Origin: Flavobacteriales bacterium 34_180_T64
GTDB lineage: Bacteria; Bacteroidota; Bacteroidia; Flavobacteriales; Flavobacteriaceae
Reading direction: 5' to 3'
Length of the DNA stretch: 64,000 nt
Assembly (NCBI GenBank): GCA_002162765.1
Contig: MAAR01000011.1
Span: 186,001-250,000, forward strand
Part shown: piece after piece, positions 9,574 to 18,096 of the stretch
How positions within the stretch are numbered: position 1 is the stretch's first letter
How the letters are laid out: every line of letters starts with the position of its first letter
The notes under the pieces: model-generated
What the model was told of the DNA's origin: nothing
Database searches by the model: none
The model's input: the letters and a program-made list of their open reading frames with translations, nothing else
Program-made: the position numbers and the translations under genes

Positions 9574-9671
9574 AGTAAGGAAGAAAAACAATAGGCATAT
9601 CTTGGTAAATGTGCGTGAAATGGTTGTATATACCTCTTTATTTATAATTTTATTTTAAAAAAATTCTTAGA

Positions 9672-11915
9672 CTATTTAAGATTATTCTCTGTCAGACTAA
9701 AAATTACAGGAATATCGTTTTTCATTCCATTATTTTGGGTAAACACAACCATTTTTAGACTATTGGCAACACGTTCTAAAATTTTAACTCGTTTGTCAAT
9801 ATTATCATTCCCCCGAGCTAATCCTGAAAAAACAAGATCGGCTTTACTGCTTTTTTCAAGCAATAGGTCAACTACATTTTTACCTTTTTTAACCAAAACA
9901 TGAATTTCAGCATCAATACGAGCTTCTCTAATTGAAAATTGAATATACTGTTCCATCTTGTGTTTTTCCTCTTCAGAATCTACAACTGAAAAAATATTGA
10001 CAACTGCCTTTTTCCACTTTCTATTTAAGCGAATCAAGTAGGAGAGTAATAACATCAAATCGGCATTATTGTCTTGACCTCTCCACCAGATGTCAATTCG
10101 TTTATTCATGCGATTCGTAAATGGTTTATTAATATGCACCATTAAAATGTTCTTACCTGTTGATGAGAGCTCATTAATAATTTGTAATTCTTGGATTCTT
10201 CCTTCAGTCGTTCCAGACCAACCAAATACCACAGTATTGGTTTTTATACCAGCAACGCCATGAGAAGCCGCTACTTGATACATACCTCGTTTAAAATCAC
10301 CGACTATATTCACCTCGGTTAAGGCTTGTAATCCTGCTTTGTCGAGATCTTTTTGCATTTCGAAAGCAATTTCGTTACGCCGTTCTAATTCTGGTGTGTC
10401 TTCTAAAGTAACTAGTTTAGAAATGGTCAAAAGGCCACTATTTTGCCCAAGCATCTCTGTAAATTTAATCAACTGCATGTGCTCTTTTAGGTCGCGAATA
10501 AATAATATGATGATTGGACGCCAATTTCTAGTATGAACCTTTTTAGTATTCAATCGTAATAATGCATATCTGCTCATGTGCATCCATATTCCTGTGGAAG
10601 CATCACCCCATTGTTGCTCCAGTTTTTTACTTATTAAATAAATAAATATCATGGCTTCCAGTCCAAGTGCAAACAAAAAAGCAAATGGATTTATTAACCA
10701 CATCACCACCATGGCCCCAATTGCACCTAAAAATGATAGCATCCAATGAACATGTATTTTTGGACGGTAAGAAGGTTCTTTAATGAGTTGCTCAACGGCA
10801 GCACTAACATTTACCGCGACATAAAGTGTTAGAAACAGCACAGATACGTACTGTGCGATTGTATTCAATCCGCCAAGAAACACAGCAGCTATTGCAATGA
10901 TTCCGCTTATCCAAGTAGCTACAGTGGGCTGACCTGACTTAGATAGTTTGGACAAGAATTTAGGCATAAGACCATCCATAGATAGTGCTTGAAGAATTCT
11001 TGGACCACCCAATATGCTTCCAAATGCAGATGATAAAACAGCACCCCAAACAGCAGGATACACAATCCATGGCCCAAATACAGCGAGACGCGTCCAAATT
11101 GTAACGCCAGCATCAGGGTCTGACATTTGCTCCAAGGTAAGTGCGCCAGTTATTGCTAAAAGTAGTGGAATGATAAGATAGATTATGGCGCCAGATACGA
11201 CTGCTGCAAGTGTGCCCTTAGGTATCGATTTCTTAGGATCTTTTAAATCGCCACTTAAACCAATTCCAGCCGTAAATCCCGTTACAGCGGGAAAAAAAAC
11301 TGCAAACACATACCAAAAGCCTTCAGGTGCAGTTTGATATGTTGCCTTTGAAATGGGTGCATGAAGCTCTTGTGTTAACACGCCAATCAACAACGCTATG
11401 ATAGAAACCCCTACAAAGATCATGATTGGGATTTGTGATTTTAAAACTAATTTGGCACTTTTACCAGATAGGGCAGTGACTAAAACTATAAAAAAAATGG
11501 TCAAGCTTTGCAAGGCATATGAAGGCAAAACACCTTGACTTTCTGGCCATAAAACTAATATGGCTTCAGAAAGGCCATAACAATAGAAAGTAACACTTAA
11601 AGTTCTACATAAATACAACGGAATTCCAATAGCTCCGCCAGGCTCTAAACCAAGGCTTCGTGAAATCATATAATATTCGCCACCTACACCAACTTTGATA
11701 TTTGTAGCTATGGCCGAAGCACTCAATCCTGTAATAAACGTAATAGAGCTAGCCATTAAAACAATAAGAACGGTCTTAAAATAACCTACATTACCAACAA
11801 TCCAACCAAATCTTAAGTACATAATCAAGCCAAGTATAGTCAATATACTGGGTGTGTAAACCCCTAGAAAAGTCCCAAATTTATGAGGCTTACTTTTTAT
11901 GCTTTTTTTATCCAT
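9672..11915 (-). CDS. SLC12-type cation-chloride cotransporter / APC-superfamily permease
   Basis: An integral membrane transporter with about twelve hydrophobic segments in residues 15-425 (for example GVYTPSILTILGLIMYLRFGWIVG and FAVFFPAVTGFTAGIGLSGDLKDPKKSIP) and a long cytosolic C-terminal domain to residue 747. The TAGIGLSGDLKDPKKSIP motif and the length match bacterial homologues of Na-K-Cl cotransporters. The C-terminal part resembles the regulatory domain of eukaryotic SLC12 proteins, with two UspA-like folded segments. It probably moves inorganic ions, possibly K+ and Cl-; the exact ions cannot be read from sequence. It is monocistronic. Confidence 0.85.
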   Translation of the reverse strand: MDKKSIKSKPHKFGTFLGVYTPSILTILGLIMYLRFGWIVGNVGYFKTVLIVLMASSITFITGLSASAIATNIKVGVGGEYYMISRSLGLEPGGAIGIPLYLCRTLSVTFYCYGLSEAILVLWPESQGVLPSYALQSLTIFFIVLVTALSGKSAKLVLKSQIPIMIFVGVSIIALLIGVLTQELHAPISKATYQTAPEGFWYVFAVFFPAVTGFTAGIGLSGDLKDPKKSIPKGTLAAVVSGAIIYLIIPLLLAITGALTLEQMSDPDAGVTIWTRLAVFGPWIVYPAVWGAVLSSAFGSILGGPRILQALSMDGLMPKFLSKLSKSGQPTVATWISGIIAIAAVFLGGLNTIAQYVSVLFLTLYVAVNVSAAVEQLIKEPSYRPKIHVHWMLSFLGAIGAMVVMWLINPFAFLFALGLEAMIFIYLISKKLEQQWGDASTGIWMHMSRYALLRLNTKKVHTRNWRPIIILFIRDLKEHMQLIKFTEMLGQNSGLLTISKLVTLEDTPELERRNEIAFEMQKDLDKAGLQALTEVNIVGDFKRGMYQVAASHGVAGIKTNTVVFGWSGTTEGRIQELQIINELSSTGKNILMVHINKPFTNRMNKRIDIWWRGQDNNADLMLLLSYLIRLNRKWKKAVVNIFSVVDSEEEKHKMEQYIQFSIREARIDAEIHVLVKKGKNVVDLLLEKSSKADLVFSGLARGNDNIDKRVKILERVANSLKMVVFTQNNGMKNDIPVIFSLTENNLK

Positions 11916-12034
11916 AGACTAGGTTAGTTTCTTCTTTACATAACTATCAATTAGTGTTACAGTTAAAGATAGTGTAAATTAAAATTAATTGGAATCAGCT
12001 AGTACATATATTGTTATACACTAATAATGACATC

Positions 12035-12190
12035 GAGTTTTGAGATTAGCTTGAACATAGTGAAACCGATTTCATGAGGTTCATGAGCTCCTCTAAAACA
12101 ATAATAACCTTGTGAATAAATCGAATTTAGGAGATTCACGCAAACCTCTTTATCAAATAAACATACCTGAGTAATGTGTATAGAATGAAA
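12035..12190 (+). repeat. short copy of the dispersed intergenic element (right-end part)
   Basis: This stretch shares blocks with the elements at 19.6-19.9 kb and 42.5-42.7 kb: TGACATCGA, a GAGCTCCT motif, AGATTCACG, and the right end GAGTAATGTGTATAGAATG. It occupies much of the 475-bp gap between the SLC12-type gene and the desaturase. The rest of the gap (11916-12034) shows nothing I recognise. The match is partial and eroded. Confidence 0.5.
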
Positions 12191-12287
12191 GTAACTATTT
12201 GAAAATCTAATAATTAAGGGATTGTTTCAATATAAATCACATCAAATTGTTGTATGTTCTTTTAAATTTATTAGTCCTTACTAAAAA

Positions 12288-12347
12288 ATGAACAATAAAA
12301 AATCAACCTACATAGATTTATTTGCTGGCTATGACGGAAATCTTTAG
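12288..12347 (+). pseudogene. remnant of a DNA cytosine-5 methyltransferase (N-terminus only)
   Basis: Starting at the ATG at 12288 the reading frame gives MNNKKSTYIDLFAGYDGNL and then a stop. YIDLFAG followed by a Gly-rich turn is motif I of C5 cytosine methyltransferases, which stands almost at the N-terminus of those enzymes, as it does here. The rest of the gene is missing. The fragment lies about 100 bp after the right end of a dispersed element. I read it as a deletion scar. Confidence 0.6.
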
Positions 12348-12390
12348 GACTTCATAATTCAGTCAAATGCTGCGTTTTTTAAACTAGCAA

Positions 12391-13134
12391 TTATTGATTA
12401 TTAATGGGACTTGTTTTCAACCGAATAAAACCAAAGACATTCAATAGTTTAATGATCAAATATGTGATATCAATTTCATACCATTTTACGGCAAAATTTG
12501 CGCTACTTGCATGCTTATGATGATTGTTGTGATAACCTTCACCCATCATTAAAAAATCAAAACGGAAGAGATTTTTACTCGTGTTTTTCATGTTATAATT
12601 TACATAGCCATAAATATGACCAAACCAGTTAATAATCACACCATGAATAGGTGCCATTAAAAAGGTTATCGGTAATAATAACCATTGCCAAGCTGTAGTT
12701 GTAAAGTATACAAAAAATATAATATAAATTGTGATCCAGAGCAGTCTAGAAAAGCGTGAACTCGCAAAGGTATCAAACCCTTTCCATTGCGGAACGTTTT
12801 TGGTGAAACGCTGATCAATATCAACACGTTGTTTATTAATATCTTGATAAATGGTTTTTGTTTTCCACATCATCGCGAATAAATTAGCATCATAGGATGG
12901 AGAATGTGGATCCTTTTCAGTATCTGTATAGGCATGATGCATACGATGCATAACCCCATAACCATAAGCACTTAAATAACTTGAACCTTGAAAAATCCAA
13001 GTCAAAATAAAGGTAATGCGTTCCATAGTTTTAGTCATAGTAAATACCTGATGAGCCGCATATCGATGCAAAAAGAAAGACTGAAAAAACAAACTTCCAT
13101 ACCAAAGTACCAAAACGAAAATAACGATAGCCAT
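12391..13134 (-). CDS. acyl-CoA / acyl-lipid delta-9-type fatty acid desaturase
   Basis: A membrane di-iron desaturase with the three histidine boxes of the family: FLHRYAAH (about residue 22-27), HRMHH (about 63-67) and YHNNHH (about 204-209). Hydrophobic helices lie between the boxes. At 247 aa it is compact, as are many Bacteroidota desaturases. It inserts a double bond into fatty acyl chains and so tunes membrane fluidity. The short gap (69 bp) and shared direction suggest it may be linked to the Crp-type regulator gene just upstream. Confidence 0.88.
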   Translation of the reverse strand: MAIVIFVLVLWYGSLFFQSFFLHRYAAHQVFTMTKTMERITFILTWIFQGSSYLSAYGYGVMHRMHHAYTDTEKDPHSPSYDANLFAMMWKTKTIYQDINKQRVDIDQRFTKNVPQWKGFDTFASSRFSRLLWITIYIIFFVYFTTTAWQWLLLPITFLMAPIHGVIINWFGHIYGYVNYNMKNTSKNLFRFDFLMMGEGYHNNHHKHASSANFAVKWYEIDITYLIIKLLNVFGFIRLKTSPINNQ

Positions 13135-13203
13135 ATCTTTTTTTTTGCAAAGGTAATTTGATGTTATAAAAGAAACAATGAACCTAAATCAATTAAACGC
13201 GTG

Positions 13204-13773
13204 TTACAAACGTTTTCTAATTCTGCTTAACGCTTGTGCAGTAACACCAATATAAGAACTGATGTATTTAAGTGGAATCACCTTCAAGAGTTCTGGACGA
13301 TCTTTAAACAATTTCATATAGCGTTCCTCTGCTGTAAGATTTAATAAGTTCTGTTCACGCATAGATTTTAACAGAAACAAACGTTCTGCGGTCAACCTGC
13401 CAATAAGATTTCCTATTTGGGTCGTTTTATAAACCTGTTGCAGATCAGCATAAGTAATACTTAAAAGGGTTGTTTCTGTAAGTGCTTGTAATTGATACGC
13501 TGAAGGTTTCTGTGTTAAAAAAGAATCATAAGCACTAATAAACTGGTCTTTAAAACTAAAACCAAAAGTGATTTCTTTTTCTGGGTTTTCCTTAGGAATA
13601 TATAAGCGTACAACACCAGAGTCAATAAAGGATATATGATTTTCTATGTCATTGAGTTTTAAAAAAACAGCTTTCTTCGGAATAACACGACGCTGCAATT
13701 TTGAAGTAAAAAAATCCCAATCTAAATTAGATATGGTGGCTATTTGATCTAAGTACGCTTTTATCTGTTGCAA
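13204..13773 (-). CDS. Crp/Fnr-family transcriptional regulator
   Basis: A cyclic-nucleotide-binding beta-barrel fold occupies about residues 25-120 (VFLKLNDIENHISFIDSGVVRLYI, EITFGFSFKDQFISAYDSFL), followed by a helical linker and a C-terminal HTH ending PLKYISSYIGVTAQALSRIRKRL. This is the Bacteroidota subgroup of Crp-like regulators. The classical cAMP-contacting residues are not evident, so the ligand is unknown. Its position 69 bp upstream of the desaturase suggests control of lipid composition (inference). Confidence 0.85.
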   Translation of the reverse strand: MQQIKAYLDQIATISNLDWDFFTSKLQRRVIPKKAVFLKLNDIENHISFIDSGVVRLYIPKENPEKEITFGFSFKDQFISAYDSFLTQKPSAYQLQALTETTLLSITYADLQQVYKTTQIGNLIGRLTAERLFLLKSMREQNLLNLTAEERYMKLFKDRPELLKVIPLKYISSYIGVTAQALSRIRKRL

Positions 13774-13860
13774 ATCTTTTAATCATAGTGATTGAAGGCA
13801 CAAAGATAAGGTTTCATATAGCTAAATCAGGATAACCTATTTATAAAATATACTATATTG

Positions 13861-13965
13861 GTCTGCATTATATAACTTAAGCTTTGCTCACCTCTCTTAT
13901 ATTTTTTTAGAGATGTTCGCGAATCTTCTTTGTTGATTTAGTAAAAATCGAAAGCCTATATACCG
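13861..13965 (+). repeat. fragment of the dispersed intergenic element
   Basis: Reads TGCATTATATAACTTAAGC, TTTGCTC, then GTTCGCGAATCTTCTTTG and a TTTAGTAAAAATCGAAAG tail. It matches 32806-32895, which has GCGTTATGTAACTTGAGC, TTTGCTC, GTTCGCGAATCTCC and TTTGGTAAAAAG. It lies in the 331-bp gap between divergent regulators. The remainder of that gap shows no gene. Confidence 0.6.
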
Positions 13966-14104
13966 TTTCTAAGATATTAGGCAACATATGCAATAGTACA
14001 CGTGTGTCGAATGAAATTAACAATACAGTAACTTAAAAAACTATCCTCAACTTTCTTTAATTATTATATATTGCGGTTTAAATTATCATAGGATATATGT
14101 ATTT

Positions 14105-14698
14105 ATGCAGAATGGAAACTCAAGTTTAGGAACTAAAATAAGCGATTCTCGTAAGAAATTGGGATTGTCACAAGAAGCTTTAGCAGAAAAGGCTAATGTG
14201 TCATTAAGCACTATTCAACGCATAGAAAAGGGCACTGTAAAACCGAGATCTTTTACCGTGAAAATTTTAGCTGAAACTTTAGGATTAGATACTTCAGAAT
14301 TATTGTCAGATCTTTTAGAAAAAAAGACAAGGATATCTTCTTATTCTGCATTAAAACGGATGAATTCATACACTCTGTTATTCGTCTTCATTCCATTTAT
14401 TAATCTTGTAATTCCATTTATTATTTGGAAAAAACACAAAGAAATTCACTCTAAAGATAGTGTCGCTGGAAAGCTATTGAGTTTTCAATTGTTATGGAGT
14501 ATTTTTACTATTATCGGAATGTTTATTTTAATATTTTTAACTAATCTAATTACAGGAGAGGCTGGTTTAGGACATTATACTTCAAGCATAGTGTATTTAC
14601 TTGCGGTAGTCTTTAATGTTTTTATAATAGTTAAAACGTCTACTCAACTTAATAAAGAAGATACTAATGTACTTTCATTTGTGCCTAATTTATTCTGA
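14105..14698 (+). CDS. XRE-family HTH protein with membrane-spanning C-terminus
   Basis: The N-terminal helix-turn-helix (residues 9-63: ISDSRKKLGLSQEALAEKANVSLSTIQRIEKG) is a standard XRE/Cro fold. It is followed by a DUF4870-like region with three or four hydrophobic helices (about 85-180). Such proteins are thought to couple DNA binding to the membrane, but no pathway is known. The ATG at 14105 directly precedes the HTH. Other XRE-membrane proteins in Bacteroidota are single genes, as this one appears to be. Confidence 0.8.
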   Translation: MQNGNSSLGTKISDSRKKLGLSQEALAEKANVSLSTIQRIEKGTVKPRSFTVKILAETLGLDTSELLSDLLEKKTRISSYSALKRMNSYTLLFVFIPFINLVIPFIIWKKHKEIHSKDSVAGKLLSFQLLWSIFTIIGMFILIFLTNLITGEAGLGHYTSSIVYLLAVVFNVFIIVKTSTQLNKEDTNVLSFVPNLF

Positions 14699-14883
14699 TT
14701 TTTTTATTTGCTTAATGCCATAGTGCTCCAATCTGTTTTATTTGTAAATCACTGATATCTAGTACAGGTCATTTCTTATGACTTATAAATGCGGTAAGAA
14801 TGCTATACTTCTGACCTATCAAAATACCAGTTTTCATTCTAATTTTGCTGATTCAACCAAAAATCAATTCGTAAATAAAAAGT

Positions 14884-16533
14884 ATGAAAAAATATATATT
14901 TAAAATTTGTTTAGTTGTAGTAATAGCATTAATAACTTGGGGCGCATTTATAGTTTTTAAACCTGAACCTAAATCAATTGGTGATTTAATAGAGAGTTAT
15001 GAAAATCCAGGAATGAAAATTAAAATTAGAAGTCCATTTAGCGGCACTGTATTAGTCGCTAAAAACGGAAGAATCATATTTGAGGAGGCCTATGGAGATG
15101 CTAATATAGCTACTAAAACAGCAAATACAATTGACACCAAATTTGGGATTGGATCAGTCACTAAGCAATTCACGGCAATGTTAGTGATGCAATTGGTTGA
15201 GAAAAATAAAATGCAATTGGAAGACACTATAGGTAAATACCTTCCATACTTACCTTCGGAAAAAGCCAGTCATATTACAATTCATCAATTATTATCAAAT
15301 ACCTCTGGACTTCCACATTACAATGGCTTAGAATCTATAGGGATGAGCTTAAATAAATTCGCATCTACACAATATACTCCTAAAGCCTTGGCTAAATTGA
15401 TTGGTAAAACGCACTTAATTCACAAGCCAGGAACCACATATGTATATAGTAGTTTGGGGTATCATCTTTTAGGTGTCATTTTAGAAGAAGTTTCTGGAAA
15501 ATCGTATACCAAATTATTGGAAGAACAAATTATTGAACCTCTTGGCTTAAAGAACACAGGATTTGAAACGAATGCATATATTTCTAATGAATTAGCCAAA
15601 GGCTATCGCTATGACGAAGTTTATGGTTGGGACTGGTGGTTTAATTCTAAACATGGTGGGCAAACAAAATCTGTTTCATTTAGAGATCAGTCAACGGCAT
15701 ACTCGGCTGGCGGTATCCATTCTACAGCTAAAGATTTATTTATATGGAGTGAAGCAATAAAATCAAATGCATTACTGGGACCAGAAATGACGCAACGCAT
15801 GTTAACTCCAAATAAACAGGGATATTGTTATGGTTGGATTAGAAATTGGGATGATATCATTGAAAAGAACACTAAAGTTAGATTATACGGACATGGTGGA
15901 GCGTTGTTTGGGAATAGTGCATTCATCGCCTTATATGATGATGAAACCACAATTATTTATTTATCCAATAGAAGTAATTTAAAAGCTGAAGAGATTTTAC
16001 ATCAAGTACACTTGAGGGCGAACAATTTAAAAGATAAGTTCAAGCTAAAAGGGTATCCAAATAGGAGTTCGTACGTGAAGTTTAAAGAAGCTGGAGGAAT
16101 GGTTGTATTACAGGATTATTTCAATAGACTTTCAAAATATTCTGGCTATACAGTTAACCCTTCAAATAGTACTATGAGAGGTGTCATGAAAATTCATTTG
16201 GAAGCTGGAGAAATTGAAGTAGCGGATAGTTTGAAAACAGTGTTTTTTAGCAGTTACAATCCAGATGAAAGAACGCTAAATGAATTTGGATATGATTTTC
16301 TATATTCTGAGACTCCCAATTATGCCTTAGAATTCTTTATAGAAAACACCGTAAGATTCCCTAATTCTTCAAATGCTTGGGACAGCTTGGGAGAAGCATA
16401 TGTAACTTATGAAGATTACGAAAATGGAATCGCCTGTTATAAAAAGGCTGTGGAACTAGGTGAAAAAGTAGCACATAGATCCTTAATATTATACAACGAA
16501 AACCTTAAAAATGCGCGAGACAAGCATTATTAA
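14884..16533 (+). CDS. class C beta-lactamase-fold serine hydrolase with C-terminal TPR
   Basis: An N-terminal anchor helix (residues 5-26) precedes a beta-lactamase/transpeptidase-like domain with the catalytic S-x-x-K (S91-V-T-K94), the second motif Y-x-S (Y188-S-S190) and an HGG motif (YGHGGALFGN, about residue 340). The C-terminal 100 residues contain a TPR-like tail (NAWDSLGEAYVTYEDYENGIACYKKAVELG). The family includes D-aminopeptidases, esterases and PBP4-like proteins; resistance to beta-lactams is not implied. It is periplasmic by topology. A paralogue with the same architecture is encoded on the other strand at 26831-28798. Confidence 0.85.
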   Translation: MKKYIFKICLVVVIALITWGAFIVFKPEPKSIGDLIESYENPGMKIKIRSPFSGTVLVAKNGRIIFEEAYGDANIATKTANTIDTKFGIGSVTKQFTAMLVMQLVEKNKMQLEDTIGKYLPYLPSEKASHITIHQLLSNTSGLPHYNGLESIGMSLNKFASTQYTPKALAKLIGKTHLIHKPGTTYVYSSLGYHLLGVILEEVSGKSYTKLLEEQIIEPLGLKNTGFETNAYISNELAKGYRYDEVYGWDWWFNSKHGGQTKSVSFRDQSTAYSAGGIHSTAKDLFIWSEAIKSNALLGPEMTQRMLTPNKQGYCYGWIRNWDDIIEKNTKVRLYGHGGALFGNSAFIALYDDETTIIYLSNRSNLKAEEILHQVHLRANNLKDKFKLKGYPNRSSYVKFKEAGGMVVLQDYFNRLSKYSGYTVNPSNSTMRGVMKIHLEAGEIEVADSLKTVFFSSYNPDERTLNEFGYDFLYSETPNYALEFFIENTVRFPNSSNAWDSLGEAYVTYEDYENGIACYKKAVELGEKVAHRSLILYNENLKNARDKHY

Positions 16534-16638
16534 GATGATGAAATCTCTGAGTCGTATATCAAAAAGCGTGTAAGAGTAATGTGTATGTGCGGTCTATTTT
16601 GTACCAAATGTTAAATAATTGCAAAAGAATATTAATAC

Positions 16639-16652
16639 CGAATAAATATTCG
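16639..16652 (+). promoter_or_regulatory. TetR operator, copy 1
   Basis: CGAATAAATATTCG is an inverted repeat (CGAATA-AA-TATTCG) placed just upstream of the TATATTTG promoter box at 16663-16670. The same core recurs at 17267-17280 before the SDR gene, which fits autoregulation by the TetR protein encoded between the two sites. Confidence 0.7.
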
Positions 16653-16674
16653 TTTTAATTTGTATATTTGCACT

Positions 16675-17247
16675 GTGAGAATAAAAGATGAGACAAAAAG
16701 ATTAGCCATAGTTGAAAACACTTTAGATATTGTTTTCGAAAAAGGCTTTGCAGGAATTAAAATGGCAGGATTGGCTAAAGATGTTGGCATTTCACCTTCT
16801 ACATTATATGTGTACTATAAAAGCAAAGAAGAACTTATTATTTCTGTATTTAAAGAACTTATAAAAAATAAGACTGTACAAAGCGAAAAAGATATTGATA
16901 AAGATTTACCATATAAGCTAAAACTCAAAACACTGTGGCTGTATTGGATTAATGTAAGTATTAATCAAAGCAAAGAGATGAGTTATATTCATCAAATCAA
17001 ACAATCACCTTATTATGACCTCGTTCCAGATGATGTTAAAGATATTGGATACAGTGTGGGCTTTGAGTTGTTTGATTTAGGCAAAAAAGAAGGATTAATT
17101 AAAAACGTAGACAATGAGATTTTGGCTACTATTATGAGTGCTTTGTTAATGCAGACCGTAACACTGATAACAAATAAAAAAATGACGCTTAATAAAAAGA
17201 ATTCAGATTTAATGTTCTCCTTTCTTTGGGACGCTATGAAAGGTTGA
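16675..17247 (+). CDS. TetR/AcrR-family transcriptional repressor
   Basis: The HTH domain covers about residues 8-52 (IVENTLDIVFEKGFAGIKMAGLAKDVGISPSTLYVYYKSKEELI), with a helical ligand domain after it. I place the start at GTG 16675. An in-frame TTG at 16660 exists, but a TATATTTG promoter box occupies 16663-16670, so transcription should begin near 16675 and the message would be leaderless or nearly so. Identical inverted repeats flank the gene (16639 and 17267), so it probably represses itself and the SDR-MBL operon downstream. The inducer is unknown. Confidence 0.83.
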   Translation: MRIKDETKRLAIVENTLDIVFEKGFAGIKMAGLAKDVGISPSTLYVYYKSKEELIISVFKELIKNKTVQSEKDIDKDLPYKLKLKTLWLYWINVSINQSKEMSYIHQIKQSPYYDLVPDDVKDIGYSVGFELFDLGKKEGLIKNVDNEILATIMSALLMQTVTLITNKKMTLNKKNSDLMFSFLWDAMKG

Positions 17248-17266
17248 TATTTTTTTAAAACAAAGT

Positions 17267-17280
17267 AGAATAAATATTCG
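17267..17280 (+). promoter_or_regulatory. TetR operator, copy 2
   Basis: AGAATAAATATTCG shares the 12-bp core GAATAAATATTC with the site at 16639-16652. It lies 28 bp before the ATG of the SDR gene and 20 bp after the TetR stop, so it is well placed to control the SDR-MBL operon. Confidence 0.7.
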
Positions 17281-17307
17281 ATAATAAAATAAAATAATAT
17301 AATTAAA

Positions 17308-18090
17308 ATGAAAAAAACAGCATTAATTACAGGAGCCTCTAGCGGTATCGGTAGAGAATTTGCACGTATCCATTCCGAAAAGGGAGGTAATATCATTATA
17401 ATAGCTAGAGGAAAAGAAAAATTAGAACAGCTAAAATTTGAATTGGAAAGTAAATATGCGAATACTGTATTAGTAATTGTGAAAGACTTATCTAGAGTAA
17501 ATGCCGCCACAGAAATTTATAATGAAGTGAAAGCTCACAATATAACCGTTGATTATCTTATAAATAATGCAGGCTTTGGAGGACATGGAAAATTTCACGA
17601 ACGTGCTTTGGAGCAGGATTTAGCCATGATTAATGTAAATATTATTGCGTTAACCGCTTTAACCCGGCTTTTCTTGCCAGATTTTGTAAAAAGAAACAGT
17701 GGTAAAGTATTAAACGTATCTTCCACCGCAAGCCTTATGCCTGGTCCTTTGCAAGCTGTTTATTATGCGACCAAAGCCTATGTAACCTTTTTTAGCAATG
17801 CAATTGCAGAAGAATTACATGACACCAAAATTACGGTCACAGCCTTATTACCAGGAGCAACAGAAACTGAATTTGGCAAAACTTCTGGTATGGATAAAAC
17901 AAGCTTGCTAGACAACTCATTTTCACCATATATAGTTGCGCTTGAAGGATATAATGGTATGCTAAAAGGTAAATTGGATGTTCTTTCTGGGCTTACATCT
18001 ATGCAAAGACTAATGATGGCTTTAGTTCCTGTTACGCCTAAACGAACTATTATGAAACAAATTCGAAAATTACAGGAATTGAAAAAATAA
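17308..18090 (+). CDS. short-chain dehydrogenase/reductase (SDR)
   Basis: Classical SDR: the cofactor motif TGASSGIG at residues 6-14, NNAGFGG near 88, the catalytic Ser in VSSTASLMPG, and Y-x-x-x-K in YYATKAY (about 152-157). The C-terminus is longer than in minimal SDRs. It resembles the DltE/YqjQ-like acyl or short-chain oxidoreductases; the substrate is unknown. It is the first gene after the second TetR operator and is followed 6 nt later by the MBL-fold gene. Confidence 0.88.
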   Translation: MKKTALITGASSGIGREFARIHSEKGGNIIIIARGKEKLEQLKFELESKYANTVLVIVKDLSRVNAATEIYNEVKAHNITVDYLINNAGFGGHGKFHERALEQDLAMINVNIIALTALTRLFLPDFVKRNSGKVLNVSSTASLMPGPLQAVYYATKAYVTFFSNAIAEELHDTKITVTALLPGATETEFGKTSGMDKTSLLDNSFSPYIVALEGYNGMLKGKLDVLSGLTSMQRLMMALVPVTPKRTIMKQIRKLQELKK

Positions 18091-18096
18091 ATTTTC

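Noticed and set aside
12035-12190. CRISPR array or tandem repeat
   Set aside because: Repeated blocks are dispersed over kilobases with unequal spacing; there is no run of equal-length repeats and spacers.
14884-16533. Beta-lactam resistance gene
   Set aside because: The motifs are those of the broad serine hydrolase family, with a TPR tail and membrane anchor; resistance cannot be claimed.
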